The position numbers and the translations under genes are program-made. Positions 1 to 10,916 of a stretch of 28,093 nucleotides of DNA are shown one piece after another (the first letter of the stretch is position 1; each line of letters starts with the position of its first letter). The DNA lies in contig NMRA01000637.1 of NCBI GenBank assembly GCA_002633005.1, positions 99,060 to 127,152 of the forward strand, read 5' to 3'. Under the pieces are notes generated by a model, which was not told the origin of the DNA, made no database searches, and saw nothing but the letters and a program-made list of their open reading frames with translations. This DNA comes from Phoronis australis (Eukaryota > Phoronida > Phoronidae).

Positions 1-193
1 ACAATGCATCGGCCCTGAACAGACCCCGTTTGCCGTTTTTTTGTTTCTTTGTTTTTGTTTTTAGTCAACAGGACTGAAAATCCAAATTTGGAAGCCCCTG
101 CATCCCCACATTTTAGGCTGGCCGCGCGCATCTGCCGAAATTTTCGTTATTCCTGTGCGCTCCCCCCAACTCAAAATACTGGATCAGCCCCTG
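1..193 (-). mobile_element. End of a CAGGGG...GATCC-type DNA transposon (truncated by window edge)
   Basis: Read on the minus strand, the element begins at 193 with CAGGGGCTGATCCAGTATTT and runs off the start of the window. It then contains a CCAGCCTAAAAT block, a GACTAAAAA tract and an AAAAAACGG tract. The same order of blocks (CCAGCCT, GGACTAAAAA, AAAAACGG) occurs near 18870-18962 and 27874-28045, so this is one interspersed family. CAGGGGCGGATCCAG-like ends are, from general knowledge, common for non-autonomous cut-and-paste transposons in marine invertebrates. The superfamily cannot be assigned because the other end is outside the window. Confidence 0.5.
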
Positions 194-3100
194 GTCATTT
201 ACCCTTATTATGAGTTTGTTTCATAAAAACGACCCCAAGTGCTGCAAACTGCTAGCGAACACTTCAGTATAGTTTTGGTTAACTCAAAGCTCTACTAAAG
301 CGCCAGCAAAAATGACCTTTGGGACCGCTCACATGAATGACGCTTTTGATGCTAGCGAAGCCTTAGTGTACATGTAAGCGAACACGGTTCGTAGCGTTTT
401 TACCAATAAAACTGCTAGCTTTTCTTTACTCACATGAACCTAACTTTAAAAATTTTACACTTTTGCTTAAATGAGATATCATTATTTTTCCGCAATAGTT
501 GTGTGGAATATAAGACTAAATTGATGACTTAAAAGTCTAAATGGCTTATCATAAAATAGACCAATACAATATTGAGCAATACAATATGAAATGTCTACCC
601 ACGAACCAATTCTGTACGGGCTTTACTTTGTTAACACATTCTCACATTTCAAAGTTTTTGTTTGAATCGGAAGTACTGCAGTTAACCTATACAATGAAAA
701 CGAAAACCAATTAATATACTGAGAAAGTGTGTTAAGGCTGCCGTGACAATACTGCTGAACTCACTTGGCGCTCGACAATACAGTTCAGTTATGCTGTCGT
801 GATCCAGTGAACACGAATATTGATAAAGTATCGATCATCAAAAGTTTTTGTTTTGAATAATGTATGTCGTGAGTTCAATTATAACATTTTCACCGAATCC
901 TTAATAAGCATTGTCAATATGTTAGAGAAGGGACTATACACATTTCTAGGAATGCAATTCGATTCGTTTCATTTTAAGAGCAATTCGAGTACTATCGATT
1001 CTATTCTTGTTCGTCAAATCAATTACAATTTCTCAAATATAAAAACTTATCTCACCATTTGTACCAATTTTAGCAACTTAACTGATAGGTATGGTGAGTT
1101 CAATATCTCTTCAAAAGATAAAAATAAGGCGTAATTTTTGGAAGTCAACTGAGGCCAAAAATTGGAATGGAAATGGGCATTGGCGAATCGATCTCTGAAT
1201 CGGTCACTCCCGCATCACGATTCGATAATAATTGGACTAATTGCCTCGCCCTTACAAAACTGTCCACGTATGCGTGACTTCATGAACACGAGAATTGATA
1301 GACACTGTCGAAGCCAGTAGTTAACGGGGTACAAACACGAAATTGTTGGCAACCGGGGGAGTTTTGAAATGAGTGGCAACCCGGGGGCACATTGCAATGA
1401 ACGTCGGGAAGCAAACTCAAAACTGAAGTGATTTTAGACCGGGGAGTTTTTTGCAATGAAGAGGTGGATAAAAATTACATTATACTGTGCAAAAAAGACA
1501 ATCTCGATTTGATTTAATGTTTTTCAAATAATTTGGTGAAAATCATCGGTAGAGCAACCGTGGGAGGTTAAGTAACACGAGAAGTGCGGTGTTAGGAGAT
1601 CAGAATCAAGGCGAATTTAAACTCACTACCGCAGCGGTCGTAGTGTAGCGCATTGCTAGCGGATGTGAAACCTACTCAATAGCATAATATTTGAAACTTT
1701 ACAGTAGTCGGCTATAATAAAGTACAAACAATATGCGTAAAGGTGAACAGATGTTTGACGAGAATGCGTTTTTCAGCTCCTTTTGTTTGCGCAAAAAATT
1801 GAAAGTTCAATAATCCTCGACTTCCCGTGTATTGAGTCACGTGACTTTCAGGTGTCTCACTCTCACGCTCGCCGGGTAAATGATTTTAAAGTTCTGGGCC
1901 TGATGTCCACCAGTGCAGAACTCTGGATAGAATTACACCCCAAAATTGCATATTATTAGGTAAGCCGCTATAATTATGATGTTATCGGGTGTTCAAAGCG
2001 GATTTGCCAAGTGGGCGAGATCATTCGAAAGTTTCGAGACTCATCGAGGAATTTAATTTGACTTTTCGTGCCATTGGGATTTCTAATGTTTTTTGTTTGT
2101 GCCCTCCATTTTTTAATTTTCTTTAACTGGATTTGGCTTTCGAAAACTAACGAAGTATTACTGCTTTGCTGCGAGCTGCAACTCCGACGGCAAAATGTTG
2201 GATAAATTTTGAGAAGTATTTTCCAGCATGATTCCTAGAATCAGTTCGACATTTCTGAAGTATAATAATGTGTTTTCCTGTCTCCGGAACAAAAGAGATT
2301 ACAATCCAGGACCGAGATATTGTTTTCAATTTCCTCACGGACAAGTTCATTCTTGGCGCTTTAGGTAAATAGGTGAATGTTACGCAAGTAAATTAAGCGA
2401 CCATTGTTAAAGGCGCAAACTACACTGTATTTCTTAAGAGCGTCATTTAAAATCTATTTACGAGTGTAAGTAAATAATTTACATGCTTTAATTAATGACG
2501 TAATAAATAATTTGTCCAGCTAATACATGTTTAAGCTATTAAGAATTCATTTACTTACCTAAATTGTAATTCACTGTCTGAAAAACTCAGCATTTACTGT
2601 GATCATGAGTTCAATTAAACCCAATGAGCTCATATCTGCAACAACTATTGCTTTTGAGAAGTTCCAAATATAGGCCCATGGGCAGATATTGGAATAACGA
2701 CCTGTCAAATGAAACCGAATTTACACCCGGGCGGATTTTCGGATAGGGGATCGTATTTTCGGAAACTGTGAAATTATAACTAATATACTGTACTAATACG
2801 GTTAGCTACTGACAAAGCCACCCAATATCATGACTGTGTGATTTTTTAATCAAATCGCGATCCCAATATATAAATGCCTTGCCAAAACAAACAAAAATTT
2901 TACAATTCCTTTGAATATTGTATATATTTTAAAAAACCAAAAGTACGTCCATGGGCTTACTTTTGGGAGGTCGAGGACCTCTTTCCGGAAATTCCCGGTA
3001 TAAAAAAGAATGTTGATTACTTTTAGGTCATTTAGTTTTCAAAGAGAACCAAAGTTCAGGCTTATGTGTTTATATGCCCGAAGCCAATGCGAGAAACTCT

Positions 3101-5545
3101 TACATAGATACGAACACTATGTTGGTAAAAACTAGTGTTATATTGTAGCAAATAACATGTTGTAATTATGCAATTATTAAACAAGAAAATTATGTAGAAC
3201 ACTTTTGCGAGACTTCAGTAATTCAAAATTCAAAGCAGGCTTGATGGACTGGCGTCTAGGAGCAGGAATTGGTTGGCTGGTGAACAATGTTCCACGACAA
3301 AATATTCATAAAACGTGAAACATATTAAGGTTGTATAGAGGGAAGTTTTTTAACAAATGTGAACAAATTCAGTAGGTATGACACACCCGCCAGTGGTACC
3401 TTCTCTTGCAATAAACCCAGCTGCCTCACTTGACAGCACATTCGAAATGAGGTTGAAATTCAACACCCTTGTAGTAAAAAATCAATGGTCAGACATAAAT
3501 TTACGAGTAAGTCTTAAGGCATTACATGCGTTGTTCGTTGCAGTCTCTGTCTTCGTGCCTAGCACAAACATGTTAGTAAGACCGATTGTCTTCTCAACAC
3601 ACTTCTCAATGGACACCATAAAATTATCCTCCACGGTTCACCGCTTGCTGTGAATTTTCACGTTACACGCCCACAGTAGCGATAAACTCACGGTATTTGT
3701 ATTTATGTGCAATCTTGATCACACCCACACTAAGAGATCGATAGACATCTCAATGATTTTGTTTTTTTTTTAACCAACAAGAACAGCTGTCTTAATAATA
3801 ATAAGACATTGACCACACGAGCCACTACTTTTAACCATTTCCGTTTCCTCTCTTCCATTTTCTCTCGTTACATCCCTTCGCGCCAGTTACCTTCATACCT
3901 TATGAAAAGCCGTACTCACGAGGCTCAAAAGTGTTTTTAGCAAATGTTTTTACCCGATTTTTAACTAAATTTATTTTACCCGTTTCTAGATTATAATTGG
4001 TACTGCTTGCAAATACCCTCAACATTTGCAAGAGACGAGTCAACTGCTTTTTGGAAACGTGTTATTTGTCAATTACAATTTGAGGTAGGAAACTCACCCG
4101 AAATGAACTTAGAAGACTACGAAATTTTATCGAAATACTGAGGACTGCTCCCCTTTGCCTGCACATTTACACGGACAAACGATGATTACTACAGCATAGT
4201 ATACTGGCACAGGTATATCCAATTTCTAGGTTTTTCACATAACATGCCCACTCTTTGAACAACACTTCGTGGTTTCAGAACGAAAAATCTTTCATTGTAG
4301 TCCTTATTTGGCCCATCGAAAATGATCAAGTTCGTGTATACATAGTCAGGGCACATAAAGCAGGTGATGTTTACTGTCAACCTGTGTCTTTCAGTTCAAC
4401 TTTGGAAAACTATCCGTTCCCTCAACTGGCATATTGACTACTCCGAGTTGCGACATTTTACTAGTTATATAATATAATGCACCTGTTCTATTCGCGTCAA
4501 GGGATTTGTGTTCAGTTGATGTCGAATACGCTCATGTTGTGCTCAAACGGCTGGACATTATGCGGCGCGTTATCTCAAACATAGCGTTGATTTTCATAAT
4601 CATCATAGTCACGGTATTTTCAGTGGCTGATGCCTTTGAAGTGCTGACATCAACGCAATTAACCATGCCATTTCCTTTTTGTTCACTTACTCTAGTTAAG
4701 AACAATCCTATCAAGCGAAAAACACCCCTAAAATAGAAAGTTTTCCAAATTACAAAACTAGATTTCTCTGTTAATTATTTTCACGGATTTTGTTACATCA
4801 CTGTTTCTGAAAGCACCACCAGTGAAGTTCAAGGTGATCATCTGCAGAGTATATTTTAATAATGCATTAAATTAAATAAAATGATTCTTTAATAATCACG
4901 CCATGTTCAAAGAAATTACTTGAGAATAAGATGTGACTGAATTCGCTCGAGTAAAAGTTGAGTTTATGGAGATTTTACATGAAATGAAGAAAATTTTCTT
5001 TAAATATTACGAAAACGTCCGACTCGCTATTTAATCTGTGTTTAGGTACTAAAATGACATTCTTTACAAAGCAATACCATCATCGTAGTGTTGTTCTTTA
5101 GAACTGAATTCAAATTGAAAGACGCTCATTTTTTTGGCGGCTGAACTCAACTCAGTCCCCGTGATATCCAAACTTCGTGAGCGTGTTGTCAAGCAATAAC
5201 GAATTACCAGTTGTTTATAAGTTTATAAATGATTTCTATTCTGAGAAACGAATTAAGTGATTTAAATGTTTGAGAGAAGTGCATGTTTGTTGCCTATTCG
5301 AAAACAAATTCAAAACCTTGCATGCATTTGCACGGCACTATTAGGTAAGAGTGCAGTTTAAAACAACTATTTCCAGTAACTGTCATGGACGTTTTAGTAA
5401 TGCGTTTCCAAAGAGCAATATATTTAAGCCGCCGGAACGACATTTACGCACCAAAACAAGTCAAATAAGGACGTGTAACAAACCAATTGCATTGATTGTA
5501 TTAAGTGATCTAGTTACAAGTTACAAACACAAACACAAACTATAT
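194..5545. other. Long stretch with no recognisable gene
   Basis: This 5.3-kb AT-rich stretch contains only short open frames (at most about 100 codons, for example 820-1134 plus), none with a motif I recognise. A short G-rich near-repeat (CCGGGGGAG / CCCGGGGGCA / CCGGGGAG, each followed by a GCAATGAA or GAAATGA-like string) occurs at about 1350-1460. A perfect 12-bp palindrome AGTCACGTGACT, containing an E-box, lies at 1835-1846. Homopolymer-rich intron-like sequence and AATAAA-like strings are present but not interpretable. If the minus-strand RING gene continues, its further exons could lie here, but I see no B-box, coiled-coil or NHL coding sequence. Confidence 0.5.
1835..1846. promoter_or_regulatory. 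Palindromic E-box AGTCACGTGACT
   Basis: A perfect 12-bp palindrome with a CACGTG core in the extended form GTCACGTGAC. This matches the site known for MiT/TFE and USF-type bHLH-Zip factors in animals. No gene start is recognisable nearby, so a regulatory role is only inferred. Confidence 0.25.
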
Positions 5546-5546
5546 N

Positions 5547-5814
5547 CTGTTTTGGGAACGCAGTCATTCATGTGATACAGGAAATGGTTGAAAGGGAAAC
5601 CAGCAGCGCCATCTTTAGGAATGTTTATAACTCTCTTGCATCTGGGACATGAGAACTCGCCATTTTTTCCTCGTTTGTCCATAAACGTCTGAATACACCC
5701 CTCACAAAATGTATGTACACACGGTAGCAGGCGGGGAGTCTTCTGGCGCTCCAAACAAATGGGGCATTCGAGCATGCGCCTCATTTCCTCTGCGTCTTTG
5801 GAGCTGATGGCCAT
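5547..5814 (-). CDS. TRIM-like RING-HC finger protein, first coding exon (partial)
   Basis: An 89-codon reading frame starts at the ATG at 5814 (MAISSKDAEEM...) and encodes a complete C3HC4 RING near the N-terminus: C17-x2-C20, C32-x-H34, C37-x2-C40, C56-x2-C59, with the signatures ECPICL, LLPCVHTFC and CPRC. This layout, followed by a GxPFNHFL segment, is that of the N-terminal exon of TRIM/RBCC E3 ubiquitin ligases (TRIM2/3/56/71-like), in which the RING recruits an E2 enzyme. The frame is open upstream to 5859, but on the minus strand a pyrimidine tract ending TTCTTTTCAG places a splice acceptor before 5835, leaving a short 5' UTR before ATG 5814. The frame loses sense within a few codons of the N at 5546. 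No B-box, coiled coil, NHL or SPRY domain is visible, so the gene is partial or a fragment. RING identity is secure; the exact TRIM subfamily is not. Confidence 0.85.
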
Positions 5815-5835
5815 ATCTGGAGGAGTGGAGCATAA

Positions 5836-5850
5836 CTGAAAAGAACGATG
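5836..5850 (-). other. Splice acceptor of the RING exon
   Basis: On the minus strand the sequence CGTTCTTTTCAG immediately precedes the exon that starts at 5835. The pyrimidine run followed by CAG is a good 3' splice site and implies an upstream non-coding exon at higher coordinates. That exon was not located. Confidence 0.5.
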
Positions 5851-5859
5851 AGAGTGCAC

Positions 5860-6188
5860 TTAGTTAAAAAATCGATGTTCTTATTTTCCTTTCAGTATGA
5901 GGGTAAGGTTAACGACAAATACACGTAGAGGGCATCACATTGCTTTTCAAAACTTGGGCTTTGTATGCCTTTGAAAATGTTGATAATTAGACAAAACAAA
6001 ACACGTAAACGTTATTGTAGCTTCTATTAGATCGTGACTGAAGTCACGACAAAGTAACGTTGCTGTCGTTGGCCAAAGAGGTTTAGGGCTAGTGGCAAAT
6101 ACTGAGATAAGTTAAATATTTGGTATCATATTCTGATAAGCAAAATAATGATTCACCTATAAAAACTGACTTCGAAACTATATTCCAA
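5860..6188. other. Intron-like sequence upstream of the RING exon
   Basis: No coding signal or repeat recognised. By position it would be the intron preceding the minus-strand RING exon. Confidence 0.35.
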
Positions 6189-6690
6189 CAACATCATATC
6201 AGTAGCTCTACTCACGCGCACGTTATTCCTCTCTCACGGACGCATAACTGTTTCAACTTCCAACAACTGTACACCCTACACATGAACTCTGCTCTCGCAC
6301 AGTATTCCTAACACCCGAAAGCTATTCAATGTAACCCGCACACGCTCCCCAAGTGTCAGGTGACTTATTACATATTGAACATGTAATGAGTTACCCAGCA
6401 CACGAACAAAGTGTTTTACACATAAAAATAAGAAATTTCAACATCATGTCAACAACCTCCTATGTACTCTTCTCACGCACACGCTATTAGCCTCTCACAA
6501 ATGAACATTCCAACATCCCCCACCTTTCATCGCGTACCCCAGACTGTAGCATTACTTGCACTCTGACCAACCCTGCTCCCGCACACTATCCTTAACACAC
6601 GGTAACTATTCAACAAAACCCCTCAATCTCCCAGTCCACTTTGCCTACTCAGATATACATGTACAATCTATACTCTCAAAGATCCAGTGT
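6189..6690. repeat. Degenerate two-copy tandem repeat, period about 250-283 bp
   Basis: A block beginning CAACATCAT at 6189 recurs from 6439. Both copies contain, in the same order, a CTCACGC(G)CAC string, a run of C-rich short words, and a (T)CCTAACAC...CTATTCAA string (near 6300 and 6585). The offset grows from 250 to about 283, so the copies have acquired indels. The sequence is C-rich on the plus strand and poor in G. The CTCACGC...GACGCATAA(A)CTGT wording also appears near 23150, so the unit may belong to an interspersed family. Confidence 0.55.
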
Positions 6691-6817
6691 GAATATTCTC
6701 TGGTTGTAAGCACATTCACACAAATTCTCAATTATTCGTTATAAACAGAATCACTACACAACAACTGCCTGAAAACACTCCCAAAAGCAAATATTAATGT
6801 ATTGATAATGTTTATTT

Positions 6818-6845
6818 GAGGGTGTTTAAACCCTCCCATCATCAG
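6818..6845 (-). repeat. Retroelement-like hairpin: CTGATGA, 6-bp stem, AAAT
   Basis: On the minus strand CTGATGATGG is followed by GAGGGT, a 6-base loop and ACCCTC, then AAATAAAC. The stem is perfect (6818-6823 with 6830-6835). The layout resembles that at 17800-17826. Such hairpins are seen near the ends of some animal retroelements. The 121-codon minus-strand frame running through it (6732-7097) matches nothing I recognise. Confidence 0.35.
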
Positions 6846-7776
6846 AAATGAAAGTACTCTCAAAGCTATCCCATAATCAAATTTGAGGTTATCTGAGGGC
6901 TTGGAAGGAATTGACTGTTCAATATTGAAGTAAACGACTGCTTCTAAAAGTTGAGCAGTGAGATTATTTTGTGCTCCGAGCACTGTCTCAAGGAATAACG
7001 CAGAGTCTGTTGTTTGAAGCCCAGAAATCACTTCACGTCCCTCTAGGAACATGTTATGATAGTTTTTGCAGTAATGATCTGAATAAAGATCGCTCATTCA
7101 ATTCGATGGAATGCCCGTTCATACATCTAAACGCTGCATCAGGTTATCAAAAATGACATTGAGGGGTTGCGATAAATCCTTGTTTCCGAAAGCCTTTTTT
7201 TCCAAGACTGAGAAATTGAATAAATATTTTGATTGTTAAAAGAAAATGCTTGGCCGTGTACCAGCTGGACACAGAATTTTCTGCGATTTCATTTGACTGA
7301 AGCAGAACTGAATTTTGCGTAGGGACTGCAATACCCAGAAACGGCTGACAACGGGTTAGAAATACATGACCAATCCCGGTTTAATTTTGTAGGATCGTTG
7401 AGTGCAAATAAACACGCTAACTGTCATTAGCACAAAACGATCTTCATAAGAACCACAAAACGGAAGAAGATTATAACAGAAGATTAGTAGCTTTATGTTT
7501 CCAAAAACACTCATGGCTGAAAATGCTTTTTAACTCACTTCGCGCTCAACTAATTTTCGCTTTGCGATAAAAATTGTCTATCTTGGATATGGGGGGACAG
7601 TCCATGCATCGAAAAAACAAAGCAAGTTTTGACCATATCGAAACCGATACCATGCAGGAAATGATGAGTCATTCGTTTGGGGACTGACTTAATCATCGGT
7701 ACTCTCAACATGTATTACAGGATGTGGAAACGAGTCTGTGACCGTGCATCTAAATTCCAACAAGACCCTCTAGGTT
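6846..7776. other. No recognised feature
   Basis: I see no gene or repeat here beyond the upper part of the unidentified 6732-7097 minus-strand frame. Confidence 0.4.
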
Positions 7777-7802
7777 AAACTCCAGTCGGACGACTGGAGT
7801 TT
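7777..7802. repeat. Perfect 11-bp hairpin
   Basis: AAACTCCAGTC (7777-7787), a four-base loop GGAC, then GACTGGAGTTT (7792-7802). The stem has no mismatches. No flanking transposon ends or gene explain it. Confidence 0.7.
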
Positions 7803-8439
7803 GGACAGCTATACCCTATGTACATGTAGTTTGACCGCAGGCTTGGTATTTGATAACTCAGGGGCGTGTGATTGGGGGATCGAAGCTGGAATTTAGCAGA
7901 AAATTCATGGAATTGTTTCCACTCCCTGCATGACTGAAGAATCTTGCATGAAGCTTGAAAATAACCCCGTTACGACTGTTTTTGAACATTGCACATCACA
8001 ACCTACGTAACCATTCAGTTGTATATATTGTGGAAATCCTACATACGCTCTAAGGGTGCAAACGTTTTGCCAAGTTCACCAAAATCAAAAAGAACAAAAC
8101 AAAACAAAAATGTTGAATTGCCGAGTAATACTTTTATAAGCAAAACTAGCAGATTCAGATCACAGTTCACGAAAAGAAGCAATTACCGGAGGAGAGATTT
8201 CAAGGATTATTTTAGCGTCAATCGAACATTCTTAGGCTTTCCCTACATTGAGCGAACGATACAGACGGCCTAGACAATAAAATGAGTTTGCAATGCTCTC
8301 CTAAGTCAATAACTGACATCGCTTGCATGGTGACGAAAATTTGTGAGGCTAACGATAAAATGGTTTACAAAACGAATTCACAAACCTGTGAATAGACAAA
8401 TTTGCTGTAGCCTTGGAAAACACGTCTGCTGCAAAGCTG
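7803..8439. other. No recognised gene
   Basis: The longest frame (7989-8273 plus, 94 codons, rich in K, R and S) has no recognisable domain and normal stop-to-stop length for chance. Confidence 0.4.
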
Positions 8440-8530
8440 ATTCGGTTCCTCGTCTGAAACAGCAACATCCAGCGTTTCTTTAGCTAACCAATCAGTAAAA
8501 CCGCTTTGAGTCACGTGATAAATAGTCGTT
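8440..8530. repeat. Dispersed CCAAT/E-box block, second copy at 22756-22840
   Basis: The block begins TCCTCGTCTGAAACA and ends CGCTTTGAGTCACGTGATAA (ending 8521); in between lies AACCAATCAG, which holds a CCAAT box at 8488-8492. A block of the same order and nearly the same length occurs at 22756-22840 (TCCTCGTCTAAAACA ... ACGCTTTGTGTCACGTGATA). The shared ends and spacing argue for a common origin. The TCACGTGA palindromes are at 8511-8518 and 22827-22834. This may be part of an interspersed repeat that carries factor-binding sites rather than a host promoter. Confidence 0.45.
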
Positions 8531-9829
8531 TTGCGTTCACGACAAGGGAGTGACCGGTTTTCCCGCGTTTTTATTACTATGAATCTGCGGGGGGCGAAGA
8601 CGAAGAGCTACGGGCTTCAAGTTCAAATTAGCTGAGTTCATAAGTCTGACGCATTAATTCAATACATGCAATAGGTAAAGTTCACCCAAAGACTGTAGCC
8701 TAGCTTGCTGCTACTCGCCTGCGCTCTCTCGCAAGACCAATGCACAAGGAGACCTACGGGCCTCGTATGCAAATAAGCTCATCTCATCAGGGTTCACTCA
8801 TCAGGGTTCATTTACAGGTCAATTGTACTACAGAGCCTCAAATTATGGGTCATTTTTGAAGAGCTGTAGGTCATTTGCGTCTACCGTGGATGCACTCGTG
8901 GGATTTTCTTGCATTATTTGCGTGTTTTAATTTTGCTTACTGCTGATGATATACCATCTAATAGAGTTTTTTCTTCATTTCAGTTCATTTCTTATCAAAA
9001 CTCGTGCCTGGACTTAGCGTCTCCGGATAAGAGTAGGTAAATACAAAGCACTCGATATAGTGATAAAAGAGAAATAAATTGTTACCAATCGCTTGTTTTT
9101 AAAGATTGCTAGTGAATTTTGTACCGACAAAACTCGGTTATCTGATAAGGTCTACTGTCATATGACGGCTGGTATCATTATGTTTCTTTCGCAGGACTGC
9201 ATGGCTGAGGTTGCATTTTTATGTGGATTTCATAAGCTTTCCTAACAAACTTCACCCCAAGTTGAAGTTGGCAACAATGGGTTAAGTGATAAGTTCTGCG
9301 TTCAGTGGTGACGTGTCATCTGATAGCAACCAGATTGATACGCCAACTTTGTCAGGTGGCACTAACAAATTATCAAGATTAACCGTGGGATTGCCGTGTA
9401 ATAATTCAAAATCCACGGGAACTGAAGTGCGTGTGAGTAATCTGATCTCCTGGGCTCAAGTTTGTGGTTGTAATACGAAGACTCGGCCATGATACATTTC
9501 AACCCTTTCAACACTAGCGCCACCTAGAGCTGTGTCAAATGTTTTCTTAAAGGTGTGGCAAACCTGCCTTCCATCACAGGATATTTTTTATTCAAACCAC
9601 TTACCGTTATGAGATCGACACAAGATCGTTCCTTTGTCAAGTTGAAAGTGATTTCAGTGGTTTAAAATAACTGACAAATAGGTATTACTCCTCAAAAGCA
9701 TTCAAAATTACCCTGGCCCTGGGCTTGTCGTTTATTGATTAAACTGCCCTACACGGGTAAGTACTGTTCAAATATGTAGTGCAACATGACAAGACATTGC
9801 GTTGTAGATCTTCAGTACAGTGTTCCTAA
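8531..9829. other. No recognised gene
   Basis: A GC-rich patch at 8570-8620 and a pyrimidine tract with CAG near 8970-8984 could belong to an exon boundary, but the sequence that follows has in-frame stops and no motif. Nothing further could be supported. Confidence 0.35.
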
Positions 9830-9895
9830 ACCAACCAGGAATCGAACATGCAACCCCGTCAGACGCAGTCCATTGTCTTCACAACACGACCAACG
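9830..9895 (-). repeat. tRNA-like head of a degenerate SINE
   Basis: On the minus strand an A-box-like stretch (TCGTGTTGTGAAGACAATGG, 9870-9889) is followed by a B-box match GTTCGATTCCTGG (9835-9847) at the spacing expected for a tRNA gene. The T-stem and acceptor stem do not pair properly, so it is unlikely to be a working tRNA and fits better as the head of a tRNA-derived SINE. No target-site duplication was found. A minus-strand frame spanning 9859-10101 overlaps it and is not recognised. Confidence 0.4.
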
Positions 9896-10155
9896 AATGT
9901 CCGTAAATGAATTAAAGCACATTTCCTCCCTTGAGGCAAGAAATTTCTCGTTGGGACAATTTTGTACACTACTTTTACACCGTTTGATACCAACGTGCTT
10001 TCCAGGTCAGTGAGCACTTTGCCTCGCCTTGTGCTGGTAACATTGACGTACAGCTCATCTCGTAGCTTTCCGTCTACGGTCGTCCTAACCCGGCGAGCCA
10101 ACAGAAATCTATTATTGCATCAGCTGACTACAACAAATCTCGTTGGCTCATTGTA

Positions 10156-10707
10156 ACCGCATGCACTACCATAAGCAGTATGAAAAAAATAAATCACAAC
10201 TGCTGGAACTTGCTATGAGTTAAATTTCCCGATATTACGTAGCCGCTTAGCAACTTTGTCTGTTAGCCATTTTGTCATTCTTATATATTTTATTTTCGTT
10301 TTAATTGTTCATTTTCCATGACAATTTTTGTCTGTTGGTTGCCCATCTCCTGTTTCCTTATTTTCGACAACATATCTTATTGTTCCATTTTTCATTATAC
10401 TTTAGATTCCGTTACACTTTCTTTTGTTTTCTAAGTATTGATTTATTCTTGCCACGACACAAGGTGAGGCAACACCTGACCACTGTTCCAGCCATCGGCA
10501 ATCGTACTTTCCCTTTGGTATGTCACCTGCAGTTAGGGTTGGATATCCGGTTGACAGCGTTTTTAAGTAGTCCTGCACTTTTTTCAATTCCTTCTTCTCA
10601 TTTCGTGCGCCCCTGCGCATGGGCACGAGCTGTCTTACAACATTTCTTGTGGCACTTTTTATTGCCCATCTTACAAGAGATTATCATTTTTTGTTTCACT
10701 TAATCTT
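10156..10707. other. Left flank of the LTR element; unidentified short frame
   Basis: T-rich sequence on the plus strand. A minus-strand open frame at 10402-10626 (about 74 codons, including the string CRWLEQWSGVASPCVV) is compact and protein-like but unrecognised. It could be an exon or a transposon fragment. No LTR-like sequence continues leftward past 10708. Confidence 0.3.
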
Positions 10708-10845
10708 CGCCACTATTGGTTTCCCGTTTATTATTTTACGCGAGTTATTCGTTTGACTATTTTTGTTAGTCCTTCCGGTTTCGCCATTTGCGATAAATAA
10801 ACACAAGTATTTTGAGTTCACACATTTACTCTCATTTTACTGGCG
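10708..10845 (+). repeat. 5' LTR (138 bp)
   Basis: Begins CGCCACTATTGG and ends TTTTACTGGCG, matching 15888-16025 with a single substitution. The ends form the short inverted repeat CGCCA/TGGCG instead of the usual TG...CA. AATAAA at 10796-10801 is a likely polyadenylation signal. Confidence 0.9.
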
Positions 10846-10860
10846 TGGTAGCAGCGTGTT
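10846..10860 (+). other. Primer-binding site
   Basis: TGGTAGCAGCG follows the LTR with no gap. The first nine bases match the complement of the 3' end of initiator methionine tRNA (TGGTAGCAG...) as used by many LTR elements; the match then breaks. The tRNA assignment is from memory and should be treated as likely, not certain. Confidence 0.6.
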
Positions 10861-10916
10861 CTTAACGATGGTACCGATTCCGTGGGTTCGTCACCACAGA
10901 CTGCTTTAGGCTTTGA

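Noticed and set aside
820-1134. 104-codon plus-strand frame as a gene
   Set aside because: Low-complexity AT-rich composition and no recognisable domain.
2147-2355. Possible THAP-like zinc finger start (YCFAASCNSD) on the plus strand
   Set aside because: Stop codon soon after, and the later THAP signature residues are missing.
6732-7097. 121-codon minus-strand frame as a gene
   Set aside because: No motif recognised, and it runs through a retroelement-like hairpin, so it is likely chance or repeat-derived.
9859-10101. 80-codon minus-strand frame overlapping the SINE head
   Set aside because: Reads plausibly as protein but part of it is the tRNA-like sequence; no known family.
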